A DNA stretch of 64,000 nt, from NCBI GenBank assembly GCA_024743115.1, contig JANSXC010000009.1:124001-188000 (forward strand), written 5' to 3'. Positions 41,021 to 51,728 of the stretch are shown in pieces. Source of the stretch: a bacterium. GTDB taxonomy: Bacteria; Planctomycetota; UBA1135; UBA2386. A program made the position numbers and the translations under genes. The stretch's first letter is position 1; each line of letters starts with the position of its first letter. The notes under the pieces were generated by a model. That model saw only the letters and a program-made list of their open reading frames with translations, ran no database searches and was not told the DNA's origin.

Positions 41021-41930
41021 TCGCCGGCAGATCGCAGCTTCTCGCAGCCGGGATCCTGGCAAGCCTGGCCGCGTGTCACACGGCACCCGCGAGTCGCTCC
41101 GATCGCGAAGGCGCGCTCGCCGCCGCGTGCAGCCGACTGGCGCGGTCCGCGCGGGCCGATACATGGCTCGAGTCGGTCAGCGGCATCGACCTCGTCGTCG
41201 GTGACCTCGCGATCGAGGAGCACATTCTGCAGGAGCTGGTCGCTATCGCGAGTTCGCCCAGGAGATTCGAGAAGTATCTGACGCTGACGATCCCCCTCGA
41301 GAACAGTCGCTGCTGGCTCGGCGGCAGACCCGTCTCGCCCGATCGTAGTTACTACGTCGGCCCGCTGTGGGCCGGCGAAGCCTGGTTCGAAGTCGTCGAA
41401 GCCAAAGCCGCCGCCGAACACCTGCGGGCGCTGAACGGCAAACCGGTCTGGTTCACGCGCGACCAGGACGGCACGGTCATCGGCGCCTGGGCCGGCGTGC
41501 ATTCTCGGAGCAAGCACCAGCGCGAACTCGAAGACCTCGTCACCGTCATGACGAGCCCGTTGCGCGCCATCGCCGGACCACTCCCAACCGCTCAGGACGC
41601 CACCACGGCCCTCGTCAAGCGGCTCGCGGCCGACCGCGACGTTTCAGCGATCGTCGATTCCTGGTCGACCCCACCGGTCGCCGAACTGCTCGCCTTCATG
41701 ATCCGCGACCTCGAGACCCTGCACCCGATGCGAGACTTCGCACTGCCCTCGAGCATCAGCCATCGCGGCTACCACACCTCGGTGCATGCGCCGTTCGACG
41801 TAGCGTGCTTCGCCGTTCGAGCCGCGCTCGGCACGCTCACCCCGAACCCGTCCGACCACCTGACGAGACACGCCATCGCGCGGTGGTTGGCGCTGCATCT
41901 GCGGTTCTCGCGAGAGCGCACCCCGGACGA

Positions 41931-41934
<4 letters not shown>
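41017..41934 (+). CDS. Putative lipoprotein of unknown function
   Basis: A 305-residue protein whose ATG overlaps the DUF1501 stop. The N-terminus ends in a lipobox (LASLAAC, Cys near residue 20), so it is probably lipid-anchored. The middle is a mixed alpha/beta region (YYVGPLWAGEAWFEVVEAKA, FTRDQDGTVIGAWAG), the last third is mostly helical, and I recognise no family. Its stop codon overlaps the stop of the convergent DUF1501 gene by a few bases. Coupling to the upstream gene suggests that it works with that cassette. Confidence 0.7.
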
Positions 41935-43367
<1,433 letters not shown>

Positions 43368-43371
43368 CGGT

Positions 43372-46296
43372 TCAGCTCCTGGTGATCGCCTCGTCGAGAC
43401 AGAACAGAGCGCGGGCGAGCGCCGCCCAGGCCGTGGCGTCATCGGCGTCTCGCGTGCGCCGTGCGACGAAACGCGCGAGCGCGGCCAGCTCTTCGCCGTT
43501 CGGTTCGCGGGTCAATACGCGCTCGAAGCCGTGCCGCACCGCAGCCTCCGATCCGTGCTCCCCGGCGACCTCTGCCAACTGGTCGCCGAGCGCCCCCGCG
43601 AGCTCGAGCATCATCGGATCGTTCAACAACGTCAGCGCCTGGAGTGGCGTGTCCGAACGTTCGCGCTGAGCCAGGCAGAGTTCGCCGCTCGGCGCATCGA
43701 ACGTCGCATGGAACGCAAACGGCGCCGTGCGCTTCTGCCAGGTGTAGAGGCTGCGGCGAAAGCGGTCCGCCCCCTCGCTCGCGCGCCACTTCGGGCGGCC
43801 GAACGCGATCTCCGTGACGCCCGCGGGCTGCGGCGGCCGAACGGGCGCGCCGAACCTGCGCGTCGACAGCTTGCCCGCCACGACGAGCGCGGCGTCACGC
43901 AGCACTTCCGCCGCGAGCCGCAACCGCGGCGCACGCGCGAGCCAGAGGTTGTCGGGGTCACGTGCGAGGTGTTCGGCGGTCACGCGGGAACTCTGACGAT
44001 AGGTTGCACTCGTAACGATGCGCCGATGCAGGCGCTTCATGCTCCAGCCATCCGCCATGAACCCGACCGCGAGCCAATCGAGCAACCGCGGATGCGTCGG
44101 CAACGCACCCTGCGCGCCGAAGTCGTCGACGGTCGCGACGATCCCGCGCCCGAAGAACGCGGCCCACTCGCGGTTGACGACGACGCGCGCCGTCAACGGG
44201 TTCTGCGTCGACACGAGCCAGCGCGCAAACCCGAGTCGGTCCCGCGGTTGCTCGCCACCACCGTCGAACAACGCCTCGGGCAGGTGCGGCGTGACGATCT
44301 CCTTCGGCTGCAGGAACTCGCCGCGATGATGGCGGTGCGTGACGCGGCGCTCACCAGCCGGCCGCTCGCGCAGGATCAGCGTCGTGCGATGTTCGGCACT
44401 GCCGAGCAGGCGACGAATCGTGGCCACCTGCTTGGCAACTGCCGGCTCGGACAACAAGAACGCGTCGCGCAGCCGGCGGCGATCCGCGGCCGACAGGTTC
44501 CGGTCCGGCAATCGCAGCAGCCCTTCGCGCGTGCCCGCCTCGTCGAACGGCAGCGCAATCGCTTCGGCGCCGCCCGCAGCACTCGTCGCCGCGAGCCGGA
44601 ATTTGCCGAGCGGGCTCGCGAAGTGCCGCCCGAAGTGCATCACGAGCTGCAGCGACTGACCCGCCGGGATCGGGGCCCGCGGTACGAAGACCGCGACGTG
44701 GCGCTCCCCGGTTCGACCGTGCGTCGACCACCCGGTCTGCAGGTCGCCGTCGAACGCGAGCGCCGGCGCGGCGGACTTCCGACGGAACTGGTTCTGCGAG
44801 TAGCTCGCCGAGGCCCGTCCGAACTCGACGCGATGCGCCGCATCCCCGCTCCCGATCGTCAGTTCCAGCTCGGTGAGGAAGAAGTCACCCTTGCGCCCCT
44901 CGTAGTAGGTCAGCCCCGGCCCACGCGCCGGCAGCCGATCGTCGGGCAGAACCTCGAGACGGATCGCCGTGATCGCCTCGTCGCTGGCCGCCAGTTCGAG
45001 CCGGTAGGTGTCGCGTTTGGTGATGTCCCCGCTCGCGACGATCGTGTCGTCGTCCCGACCCGTGATGCGCAGGGTCGGCAAGTTGGATCGAGCAGCACGA
45101 ATCCGCAGCGGCGCCCAGGTGACGGCGCGGTCTCGCCCGCGTTCCAGCCACGTCGCAAAGAGCACGTCGCGCTCTCCGACCTCCGCGGGCCAGTTCTCCC
45201 AGAGCTCCGCGAGCTGCCCGGCCGCCCGCTCCCGATTCGCGGCCACCCGCGCATCCGCCGCGGCATCGGGAATCAGATAGTCCGGCTCGTCGGCGTTGTC
45301 GAGGAACGCCATCAGCCCGTAGTACTCGCGATGCGTGATCGGATCGAACTTGTGTGTGTGGCACTGCGCACAGCCGAGCGTCAACCCAAGGAACGCCGTC
45401 CCCGTCGTCGCCACGCGATCCGCCATCGCATGGAACCGGAACTCGAGCGGATCGATGCCACCCTCTTCGTTCAGCATCGTGTTGCGATGAAAGCCCGTCG
45501 CCACGAGATCGTCGGGCGAGGCATCGTCGAGCATGTCGCCCGCGAGCTGCCGCACGGTGAACTCGTCGAACGGCATGTCGGCGTTGAACGCACGAATCAC
45601 CCAGTCGCGCCACGGCCAGATGCTGCGCGCGCGATCCTTCTCGTAGCCGTTGGTGTCGGCATAGCGTGCGAGATCGAGCCAACGCCGCGCCTGGTGTTCG
45701 CCATAGTGCGGCGAGCCGAGCAGTTCGTCGACGAGCCGCTCGTAGGCGTCGGGTCGCTCGTCCGCGACGAACGCCTGCGCCTGCGCCGGCGTCGGCGGCA
45801 AGCCGATGAGGTCGAGATACAACCGGCGCACCAGCGTCGTGCGATCCGCCGCGGGTGACGCGTGCAGCCCGACTGCCGACAGGCGCGCGCGGACGAAGCG
45901 GTCGATCGGACGCAGCCCCCCGCCCCTGGCGACAGCCGGCAGCGCGGGCCGAAGCGGTGGCACGAACGACCAGTGCCGTTCGTATTCACCGCCAGCGGCG
46001 AGCCACCGTTGCAGGGTCTCGATCTCGCCAGCCGTCAGCGTCTTGCCGCTGTGCGGCGGCGGCATGACCTCGTCGCGGGCGGTCGCCGCGATGCGGCGCC
46101 GGACCTCGGCTCCCGCCCCGTGGCCTGGCACGTCGAGCCGCAGGTTCGCCTCACGGCTCGCCGCGTCGGGCCCGTGACACCGAAAGCAGTTGTCCGCCAG
46201 GATCGGCCGCACCTCGGCGCTGTAGCTCGGCGCCTGCCCAGTGGCGGCCACGGCCAGAGTGCAGACCACGAGGCCAAGGAAACGAAACGGCGGCAT
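43372..46296 (-). CDS. Cytochrome-domain (PSCyt) DUF1549/DUF1553 secreted protein
   Basis: A 974-residue exported protein. A signal peptide precedes a planctomycete cytochrome-like domain (residues 25-100) with CFRCHGPD and an MPPP motif (DEVMPPPHSGK) that supplies the likely axial Met. DUF1549 follows (about 128-330, with CAQCHTHKFDPI), then a beta-rich middle insert (about 400-620) that looks like a carbohydrate-binding or PSD-type sandwich, and DUF1553 (about 700-960: RLGFARWLVSTQNPLTARVV, TYRQSS and PSGELCLAQRERSDTPLQAL). The function is unknown but likely redox-linked. It is followed at 4 bases by the second DUF1501 gene. Confidence 0.92.
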   Translation of the reverse strand: MPPFRFLGLVVCTLAVAATGQAPSYSAEVRPILADNCFRCHGPDAASREANLRLDVPGHGAGAEVRRRIAATARDEVMPPPHSGKTLTAGEIETLQRWLAAGGEYERHWSFVPPLRPALPAVARGGGLRPIDRFVRARLSAVGLHASPAADRTTLVRRLYLDLIGLPPTPAQAQAFVADERPDAYERLVDELLGSPHYGEHQARRWLDLARYADTNGYEKDRARSIWPWRDWVIRAFNADMPFDEFTVRQLAGDMLDDASPDDLVATGFHRNTMLNEEGGIDPLEFRFHAMADRVATTGTAFLGLTLGCAQCHTHKFDPITHREYYGLMAFLDNADEPDYLIPDAAADARVAANRERAAGQLAELWENWPAEVGERDVLFATWLERGRDRAVTWAPLRIRAARSNLPTLRITGRDDDTIVASGDITKRDTYRLELAASDEAITAIRLEVLPDDRLPARGPGLTYYEGRKGDFFLTELELTIGSGDAAHRVEFGRASASYSQNQFRRKSAAPALAFDGDLQTGWSTHGRTGERHVAVFVPRAPIPAGQSLQLVMHFGRHFASPLGKFRLAATSAAGGAEAIALPFDEAGTREGLLRLPDRNLSAADRRRLRDAFLLSEPAVAKQVATIRRLLGSAEHRTTLILRERPAGERRVTHRHHRGEFLQPKEIVTPHLPEALFDGGGEQPRDRLGFARWLVSTQNPLTARVVVNREWAAFFGRGIVATVDDFGAQGALPTHPRLLDWLAVGFMADGWSMKRLHRRIVTSATYRQSSRVTAEHLARDPDNLWLARAPRLRLAAEVLRDAALVVAGKLSTRRFGAPVRPPQPAGVTEIAFGRPKWRASEGADRFRRSLYTWQKRTAPFAFHATFDAPSGELCLAQRERSDTPLQALTLLNDPMMLELAGALGDQLAEVAGEHGSEAAVRHGFERVLTREPNGEELAALARFVARRTRDADDATAWAALARALFCLDEAITRS

Positions 46297-46372
46297 GCCC
46301 AGATCTCAGGCGATCCGTGCACTGCTGGCAAGTGGGCTCCTTCGCGCCAGCAGCGCAAGCGCGACAGCAGAG

Positions 46373-46972
46373 TCAGCGAACGGCAGCCACCGCCTGCATC
46401 ACGACGTCACGCGTTTGCCGTCCACGCAGCGCATAGCGCACGACCCCCTTGCCGTCGGCGACGTAGGTGATCGGCGTCACCTGCGACCAACGCACCGTAT
46501 GGAACGCATCCATGAACGCCGCGTCCGCCATCAGGATCGGCCGCGTGAACTGCTTGTGCGCGATCGTCTGCTGCGTGAGTTCTTCGTCGAACTTCATCAC
46601 CCGATCCGTCATCACGTGGAGCAACACCACGTCGTCCGGCAACTCGGACTCGACCTGCCGAATATCCGGCGCCTCGACGTCGCACGAGTGACACCGTGAC
46701 CGGAAGAAGTGCAGTACGAGCGGCTTGCCCGCGAGTTCCGCCGCGGTCCAGGTGCGGCCATCGCGATCGACCGCGGAGAACGCCGGCATCGGGTTGTCGA
46801 CCGCGCTCTCGATCAGCCCATCCACATGGGATCGGATCACGGCCATCACGGCGTAATAGCCACCGATCAGACCAGCGACGAGCGCCAGCGCGATGAGGGG
46901 ACGACGGCCGGAAGGCCGACGAGCCGAGCCGGGCCAAGCCGAACGATCGTTGGAATCAGCGGAATCGGTCAT
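46373..46972 (-). CDS. Membrane-anchored TlpA-like thiol-disulfide oxidoreductase
   Basis: A 199-residue protein with an N-terminal membrane helix (LIALALVAGLIGGYYAVMAV, about 26-45) and a thioredoxin fold facing outward. The active site is CHSC in FFRSRCHSCDVEAPD, and the cis-proline segment is VTPITYVADG. TlpA-like proteins reduce or hand over disulfides in exported proteins such as c-type cytochromes. It lies 76 bases before the cytochrome-domain DUF1549 gene on the same strand, so a role in maturing that protein is plausible. The CHSC centre is less common than CxPC and suggests a reducing function. Confidence 0.87.
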   Translation of the reverse strand: MTDSADSNDRSAWPGSARRPSGRRPLIALALVAGLIGGYYAVMAVIRSHVDGLIESAVDNPMPAFSAVDRDGRTWTAAELAGKPLVLHFFRSRCHSCDVEAPDIRQVESELPDDVVLLHVMTDRVMKFDEELTQQTIAHKQFTRPILMADAAFMDAFHTVRWSQVTPITYVADGKGVVRYALRGRQTRDVVMQAVAAVR

Positions 46973-46981
46973 TCTCGGACC

Positions 46982-46987
46982 ATGCTA
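46982..46987 (-). promoter_or_regulatory. Candidate -10 box (TAGCAT, minus strand) for the TlpA-like gene
   Basis: A TANNNT hexamer ends 9 bases before the ATG at 46972, without a ribosome binding site. Confidence 0.4.
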
Positions 46988-47013
46988 CGACGCCCCCTGG
47001 CAAGAGTTCAGGC

Positions 47014-47345
47014 TCAGCCGCGCAACCGCTTCACAGCCGCGAGGAACCAGTTCCGCCAATCGCCGTCCTCGCACGCCAGTCCGTCGAACCGAGACTCCGA
47101 ATCCACCTCGGCTACCACCTCCTCGTACTCCGCGACCGTGAGCTCGAACGGCGACCAGACCATCCCGCCGCCATCGTCGGTGTCGTCAACGCCGTACGCG
47201 AGGAACTCGTTGAACGTCACCAGCGGCGGCCACAGATGCGCCTCGTGACAGATCCCGAACGACGATCCCGCGAGCAGAAATCGACCAGCGACAGCTCGAC
47301 CCGCTCTGCGCGCGGCCCTTCGAACCCGACCGCGACGCGTCTCAT
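47014..47345 (-). pseudogene. Small gene coupled to the LysR regulator, apparently frameshifted
   Basis: An ATG at 47345 overlaps the stop of the LysR gene (TGATG) and opens a frame of credible high-GC codons (MRRVAVGFEGPRAERVELSLVD). The frame then fails, while the neighbouring frame carries FLLAGSSFGICHEAHLWPPL and a well-formed acidic protein to the stop at 47014. The change occurs at a TTT run near 47278-47281, where one extra T would restore a protein of about 110 residues. This could be a sequencing error, a young pseudogene or a frameshift used by the cell. I do not recognise the family. Confidence 0.5.
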
Positions 47346-48259
47346 CACGCCTCCATCCGGCCATGCCCACGCAACAACGCCACGAGTTCGGTCGCAGGCG
47401 TCGACCGGGCCCCGAGCGGGCGACGGTAGATCGCATACAGCTCGCCCGCGGGGATCACGTCGATCGGCAACCGGCGCAGCGCATCGCCGCGTTCTTCGGC
47501 GAGAACGTGCGGCAACACCGCTAGCAGCGGCAACGCGGCGCAGACCTCGAGACCGACGCGAACTTGATCGACGACCATCGCGATCGTGCGCGGGATCGTG
47601 CCGGGCCAGCCGTCGATGGACTCGCGCGTGCCGTCACCCGGCGGCGCGACGAACTCGGCGCCGTGCAGATCCTCGGCCGTGACATCAGGCTTGTCGAACA
47701 GCGAATGGCTGCGGCCGCAATAGACACCACGGCCGATCTCGCAAACGCGTTCGGTCACGAGCCCGGGCTGCGAGACCTCCGTCTCCTGGAACGCGATGTC
47801 GAGCGCGCCGCGCAGCAAGTGTTGCGGCGTCGCCTGATGGTCGGGTGAGAAGATTTGCGGCACGAGGTCGGGATGACGTTGGCGCAGTTCGGCCAGCCGC
47901 GGCGCGACGATCGCGGTCGTGCCAGCACCGCCGCTCGCGACGCGGAACGGGCCACGGTGACCCTCGCCCTGCAGTCGACCGACGCAGTCGTCGAGCCAGC
48001 GCATCGAGTCGCGCACGGTCTCGAGCAGGATGTGGCCGTGCTTGCCGAGGCGCAGACTGCGGCCGCTGCGTTCGAACAGCTCGCGCCCGAGCGCGCGTTC
48101 GAGACTCGCAATCGAGCGCGACAGCGTCGACGTCGTGACATCGAGCATGCGCGCGGCGGTCGGCAGGTGCTCGCACTCGGCGACGACGCGAAACGCCGGC
48201 AGGTAGCCCCACAGCGGGGCGATCACGCGCAGGCGTTCCTCGAGGTTCGTTGCAGTCAT
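47345..48259 (-). CDS. LysR-family transcriptional regulator
   Basis: A 304-residue regulator. The winged helix-turn-helix is at residues 15-70 (LPAFRVVAECEHLPTAARML, TTSTLSRSIASLERALGREL, FERSGRSLRLGKHG), followed by a periplasmic-binding-like effector domain from about 95 (GPFRVASGGAGTTAIVAPRL). The start at 48259 gives the usual LysR length; the longer frame crosses the divergent promoter. The 121-base space to the divergent propeller gene is where a LysR regulator would normally bind, so that gene is the likely target. The effector is unknown. Confidence 0.92.
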   Translation of the reverse strand: MTATNLEERLRVIAPLWGYLPAFRVVAECEHLPTAARMLDVTTSTLSRSIASLERALGRELFERSGRSLRLGKHGHILLETVRDSMRWLDDCVGRLQGEGHRGPFRVASGGAGTTAIVAPRLAELRQRHPDLVPQIFSPDHQATPQHLLRGALDIAFQETEVSQPGLVTERVCEIGRGVYCGRSHSLFDKPDVTAEDLHGAEFVAPPGDGTRESIDGWPGTIPRTIAMVVDQVRVGLEVCAALPLLAVLPHVLAEERGDALRRLPIDVIPAGELYAIYRRPLGARSTPATELVALLRGHGRMEA

Positions 48260-48380
48260 CGCAACAGTAGTAACAAAACATTGCAAGGATCGACACGGGT
48301 CGAGCCGGCTATCACCCCGCGTGCGCTGACCCCCACCGCACCCTCCAACCTCGAAACCCTCCGAACCGAGCCCAAGACAC

Positions 48381-49481
48381 ATGTCGTTCCGATTCTCCCA
48401 ACTCGCTATTTCGATTGCACTTACCGCCACGCTGAGCGCGCCCGCCGCGGCCCAGGGCTTCGGCGCCGTCTACACGCTCAGCAACGATGCCGCCGGCAAC
48501 GACGTCGACGTCTCGCTGCGCTTGCCCAGCGGCCGACTCGTGCCGTTCCGCAGCTACTCGACCGGCGGCGACGGCACCGGGGGCGGCCTCGGTAGCCAGG
48601 GCGCGCTCGCCGCGTCACGCAACGGCCGCACGCTCGTCGTCGTCAACCCGGGCAGCGACGAGATCACGCTGTTCCGCTCCTACTTCTCGGTGCTGCTCTT
48701 CCGCACGAGCACGGTCAGCAGCGGCGGCGACCAGCCGACGAGCGTCGCGCTGCGCGGCAATCTGGTCTACGCGCTCAACGCGGGCAGCGACGACGTCACG
48801 GGCTTCAAGATCCGCCGCGGTCGCCTGCAGCCGATCCAGGGCGCGACCTACCCGCTGAGCCAGAGCGGCGCGGGCGGCGCGCAGGTCGCGTTCAGCCCCG
48901 ACGGCAAGTGGCTCGACGCGACCGAGCGCGCGACCAACACGATCACGGTCTGGGAAGTGAACCGGGACGGCACGCTGGGTGCGGTGCAGAACAACGCATC
49001 GGCCGGCAACACGCCGTTCGGCTTCCTGTTCCGTCGCGATGGCCTGCTCGTCGTCAGTGAGGCCGAGGGCGGCGCGCCCAACGCCAGCGTCGCGTCGACC
49101 TACCGCATCCAGCCGAACGGTCAACTCATGACGATCTCGGGCGCCGCGGCGACGAACCAGTCGGCCGCGTGCTGGATCGCGATCCCGCGGAACGGTCGCT
49201 TCGCCTACACCACGAACACCGCGAGCGGCACGATCTCCGGCTTCGGCATCGACCAGGCCGGCCAGCTCACCCTGCTCGATCCGAGCGGAGTCAGCGGCGA
49301 CGTCGGCACCGGCAGCATGCCGCTCGACTTCGACTTCGATCGCAGCGGCAGCCTGCTCTACGTGCTCGACGCCGGCGGCGACGAGATCGCGACCTTCCGC
49401 CGCAACCGCGATGGTTCGCTGCGCAAGCTGAACACGACGGTTTCGCTGCCGGACGGGGCGGCCGGCCTGATCGCTCGCTGA
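48381..49481 (+). CDS. Secreted lactonase-type seven-bladed beta-propeller protein
   Basis: A 366-residue protein with a signal peptide (ALTATLSAPAAAQG). Six to seven propeller blades are visible as repeats of 'GR.LVVVNPGSDEITLF', 'GNLVYALNAGSDDVTGFKI', 'GKWLDATERATNTITVWEV' and 'GSLLYVLDAGGDEIATFRR', the pattern of the 6-phosphogluconolactonase-like / YVTN family. Its enzymatic activity is unproven, since many members lack the catalytic residues. It is divergent from the LysR gene, probably its regulator. A strong hairpin lies 75 bases after the stop. Confidence 0.83.
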   Translation: MSFRFSQLAISIALTATLSAPAAAQGFGAVYTLSNDAAGNDVDVSLRLPSGRLVPFRSYSTGGDGTGGGLGSQGALAASRNGRTLVVVNPGSDEITLFRSYFSVLLFRTSTVSSGGDQPTSVALRGNLVYALNAGSDDVTGFKIRRGRLQPIQGATYPLSQSGAGGAQVAFSPDGKWLDATERATNTITVWEVNRDGTLGAVQNNASAGNTPFGFLFRRDGLLVVSEAEGGAPNASVASTYRIQPNGQLMTISGAAATNQSAACWIAIPRNGRFAYTTNTASGTISGFGIDQAGQLTLLDPSGVSGDVGTGSMPLDFDFDRSGSLLYVLDAGGDEIATFRRNRDGSLRKLNTTVSLPDGAAGLIAR

Positions 49482-49556
49482 GCGAATCCGGCGATTTCGG
49501 GCCGCTCGGGCGCCGTCTCCCCGCACCCGAGCCGCTCCCTCGCCAAGACAAAGCAA

Positions 49557-49591
49557 CAGGGCGGGCCTCGCTGATCGCGAAGCCCGCCCTG
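49557..49591. terminator. Strong hairpin between convergent genes, likely two-way terminator
   Basis: CAGGGCGGGC (49557-49566) pairs with GCCCGCCCTG (49582-49591) over ten bases without mismatch, and TCGC (49568-49571) with GCGA (49577-49580) continues the stem inside after one mismatch. The loop is TGATC. Only short T-rich stretches follow on each strand. Its position between two convergent genes supports transcription termination in both directions. Confidence 0.75.
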
Positions 49592-49673
49592 TCGACTTTG
49601 GCCGGCGCGCCCCACGCGCTCGGCCAGGAGCTACCACATGCCGTGGCGCGACGCGCACGTCACGCCATCGGCA

Positions 49674-50894
49674 TCAGATTCCCATCAGCGTCCAGCTCTG
49701 GCAGTTGCTGAGCGCAGTTCCCGTTCCGCCACCGCAGAGGACGACGCACTGCGACGACAGCGGCAGGCCAGCGAACGCCGGCGCCGGCGGCAGCGGCAGG
49801 TAGAACGTCGTCGAACCGTTGCAGCCCGAGGTGCCCGACGTGATGTTGAAGCCGAGCGTGGGGCCCGGGCCGACGAGCAGCGGACCGCAGAGCGGCGCGA
49901 TGGTCGGCGCACCGATGATGCACGGGCCGATGCTGAGCAGGCACCAGGCAAGCGACGCCTCGGGCGCATCGTCGAGACCGAGCTCGACCGTGTTGCCGAG
50001 GATCGGCGCGTTCCGCAGGGTGTGCAGGTTGGTGCACGTCGGGCACGAGCCGTTCGCACACGGGTTGCCGGCGGGCGAGGTGCCGCGCGGGCGCAGCGTC
50101 AGGTCGGTGTACGGATCGTTCGGCGACTGGATGAAGTTGCAGCACGTCGTCGGCGTGAAGGCGATCGACGGCCCGGCCGGGTTGTAGGCGTAGCCGAACG
50201 AGTAGGTGCTCGGGCCATCGGTCCAGTAGGCACGCGCGACCCCCCAGTCGACGGCGATGCCCTGCGGGGGCGTGGCCGCACTCGTGCACGTCGCGAGCGG
50301 CGTCACGGAGAACGGCGCGCATGGCGTCGCGATCTGCGCGACATACAGGTTGCCACCGACCGCGTTGATCGCGGTGTAGAAGACGATGCCGTTGCCGTCG
50401 TCGACCGAGACACCGGAGATCCGGTCGCCGGGCAGCGTGGCGATCATGCACTGGGCGGCAATGGTGGGCGGACAGCCCAGGTCACACTGCGTGAGCCAGT
50501 TGAACTCGTCGACGACCCAGAGCTGGTTGAGCGATTCGACGACGTCGAGGCCGCTGGCGTTGGCCACCGCGGCCGACTTCGGGCACGGTACCGGTCCGCA
50601 GACCAGGTTGCAGAGCAGCGGGCCGGAGTAGCTCGCCAGCGCCTGGCCGTCCGTCGCCCACATCGTGCCGTTGGTGCCATCGAACGCGGTGCCACCCGCG
50701 GCGAAGCTGCCCATCGGGCCGAGCCCCGGTGCAATGCAGCTCGGCAGGTTGGCGCACGGCGCGTGCAGCGTCTGGGACAGGGTCTGCGTCGTACGGGTCA
50801 GGCCGACGAGGCTGTACTGGGACTGCGCCACCGCCGCACCGGCGGTGCCGAGGAGCGTGAGGGCGAGGGTGAGGAGCGTCTTGCGGATGGTCAT
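49674..50894 (-). CDS. Secreted Cys-rich protein with shared C-terminal domain
   Basis: A 406-residue protein with a signal peptide ending near AVAQ (about residue 24). The body holds many cysteines and propeller-like repeats (GTAFDGTNGTMWATDGQAL, GLDVVESLNQLWVVDEFNW, GISVDDGNG-like segments), reminiscent of NHL-type blades but not assigned. The last 100 or so residues (from GNTVELGLDDAPEASLA to the end) are the beta-rich terminal domain also found on the sugar dehydrogenase at 9722-11365. Its function is unknown; the terminal domain may serve sorting or surface attachment. Confidence 0.72.
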   Translation of the reverse strand: MTIRKTLLTLALTLLGTAGAAVAQSQYSLVGLTRTTQTLSQTLHAPCANLPSCIAPGLGPMGSFAAGGTAFDGTNGTMWATDGQALASYSGPLLCNLVCGPVPCPKSAAVANASGLDVVESLNQLWVVDEFNWLTQCDLGCPPTIAAQCMIATLPGDRISGVSVDDGNGIVFYTAINAVGGNLYVAQIATPCAPFSVTPLATCTSAATPPQGIAVDWGVARAYWTDGPSTYSFGYAYNPAGPSIAFTPTTCCNFIQSPNDPYTDLTLRPRGTSPAGNPCANGSCPTCTNLHTLRNAPILGNTVELGLDDAPEASLAWCLLSIGPCIIGAPTIAPLCGPLLVGPGPTLGFNITSGTSGCNGSTTFYLPLPPAPAFAGLPLSSQCVVLCGGGTGTALSNCQSWTLMGI

Positions 50895-50991
50895 GGGTCG
50901 ATTGGGCGGGGTTCTGGATGCTTGACTACCCAGGAAGAGCGGGCCGCTCCGAACCGCACGCCGGATTCGTTGATTCCCCCCCGTGACGGTC

Positions 50992-51015
50992 GAATTCGGC
51001 TATCTTGCCGAATCA
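50992..51015. promoter_or_regulatory. First copy of a palindromic operator, over the satD promoter
   Basis: A 24-base element with perfect inverted arms ATTCGGC (50994-51000) and GCCGAAT (51007-51013) around a six-base centre that contains the TATCTT box. It ends at the A of the satD start codon. It is nearly identical to a second copy 29 bases downstream. Confidence 0.65.
51001..51006 (+). promoter_or_regulatory. Candidate -10 box (TATCTT) inside the operator
   Basis: The hexamer lies exactly between the two palindrome arms and ends 8 bases before the satD ATG. A protein bound to the palindrome would cover it, which suits repression of a leaderless transcript. Confidence 0.45.
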
Positions 51016-51728
51016 TGACTGAATTCGGCAAATCTACCGAATCACGGTTCACCGCCATCACAGCGGATGTCGTGGCCTCCCGCGCCAGCTCCGAGCGCTC
51101 GAAGCTGCAGGACCAACTCGTCACCGCCACCGCAACCGTCAGCCGAAGCCTCAGCCGCCGACTGCTGGCCAAGGTTCAGGTGACGGCAGGTGACGAGGTT
51201 CAGGCCCTGCTCGATTCGCCGGTCGCGGTGGTCCCTCTGCTGCAGCAGCTCTCGGACGCGATCCATCCCACCCAATTCGCGTTCGGGATCGGCTACGGTG
51301 AACTCACGACGCCGCTGCCGAAGGACCGACGCTCCCGCCGCCTTCCCCTGCTCGACGGCCCTTGCTTCCATCATGCTCGCAGCGCCCTGGCCCGCGCCCG
51401 CGACCGCGAGACCTGGGCTGCGACCGCCGGCTTCGATCCGCTCGAGGCTCCGCTGGATGCGATGCTCGAGCTGATCGGTCACCTCCGCCTCGACTGGACC
51501 GAAAAGCAGGGCACCTACGCTGCGGCAGCCCGTTCGGCAGCCGGCAAGGAAGTCGCCGAACACTTCCGAGTCAGTCCGTCGGTCATCAGTGAGAGCCTCA
51601 AGGCAGCGAACTTCGGGCTCATCCGCAGCGGTGAGGCCGGCCTCGTTGCGCTGTTCGAGCACTTCCTGCACGTGGCTGGGCCGGGGACCAATCCGCACGA
51701 GCCGGACGCGGAGAACTCCTCCCGATGA
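51015..51728 (+). CDS. satD: SatD family protein with C-terminal helix-turn-helix
   Basis: A 237-residue protein. The N-terminal line ITADVVASRASSERSKLQDQL and the sequence VTAGDEVQALLDSPVAVV match SatD (known from streptococcal acid tolerance loci), as do FGIGYGELTTPL and DGPCFHHARSAL. The fold is related to nucleotide cyclase-like domains, but its activity is unknown. Residues about 175-205 (AAGKEVAEHFRVSPSVISES) form a helix-turn-helix. The start is the ATG at 51015; no ribosome binding site precedes it. Its stop overlaps the start of a DUF3307 gene (ATGA), a pairing often seen for SatD. Two operator copies at its start suggest autoregulation. Confidence 0.87.
   Translation: MTEFGKSTESRFTAITADVVASRASSERSKLQDQLVTATATVSRSLSRRLLAKVQVTAGDEVQALLDSPVAVVPLLQQLSDAIHPTQFAFGIGYGELTTPLPKDRRSRRLPLLDGPCFHHARSALARARDRETWAATAGFDPLEAPLDAMLELIGHLRLDWTEKQGTYAAAARSAAGKEVAEHFRVSPSVISESLKAANFGLIRSGEAGLVALFEHFLHVAGPGTNPHEPDAENSSR
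51021..51044. promoter_or_regulatory. Second copy of the palindromic operator, inside the first satD codons
   Basis: A 24-base element matching the first copy at all but six central positions. The arms ATTCGG (51023-51028) and CCGAAT (51037-51042) flank an eight-base centre. It covers codons 3 to 10 of satD, so the coding sequence there is also constrained as a binding site. Confidence 0.6.
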
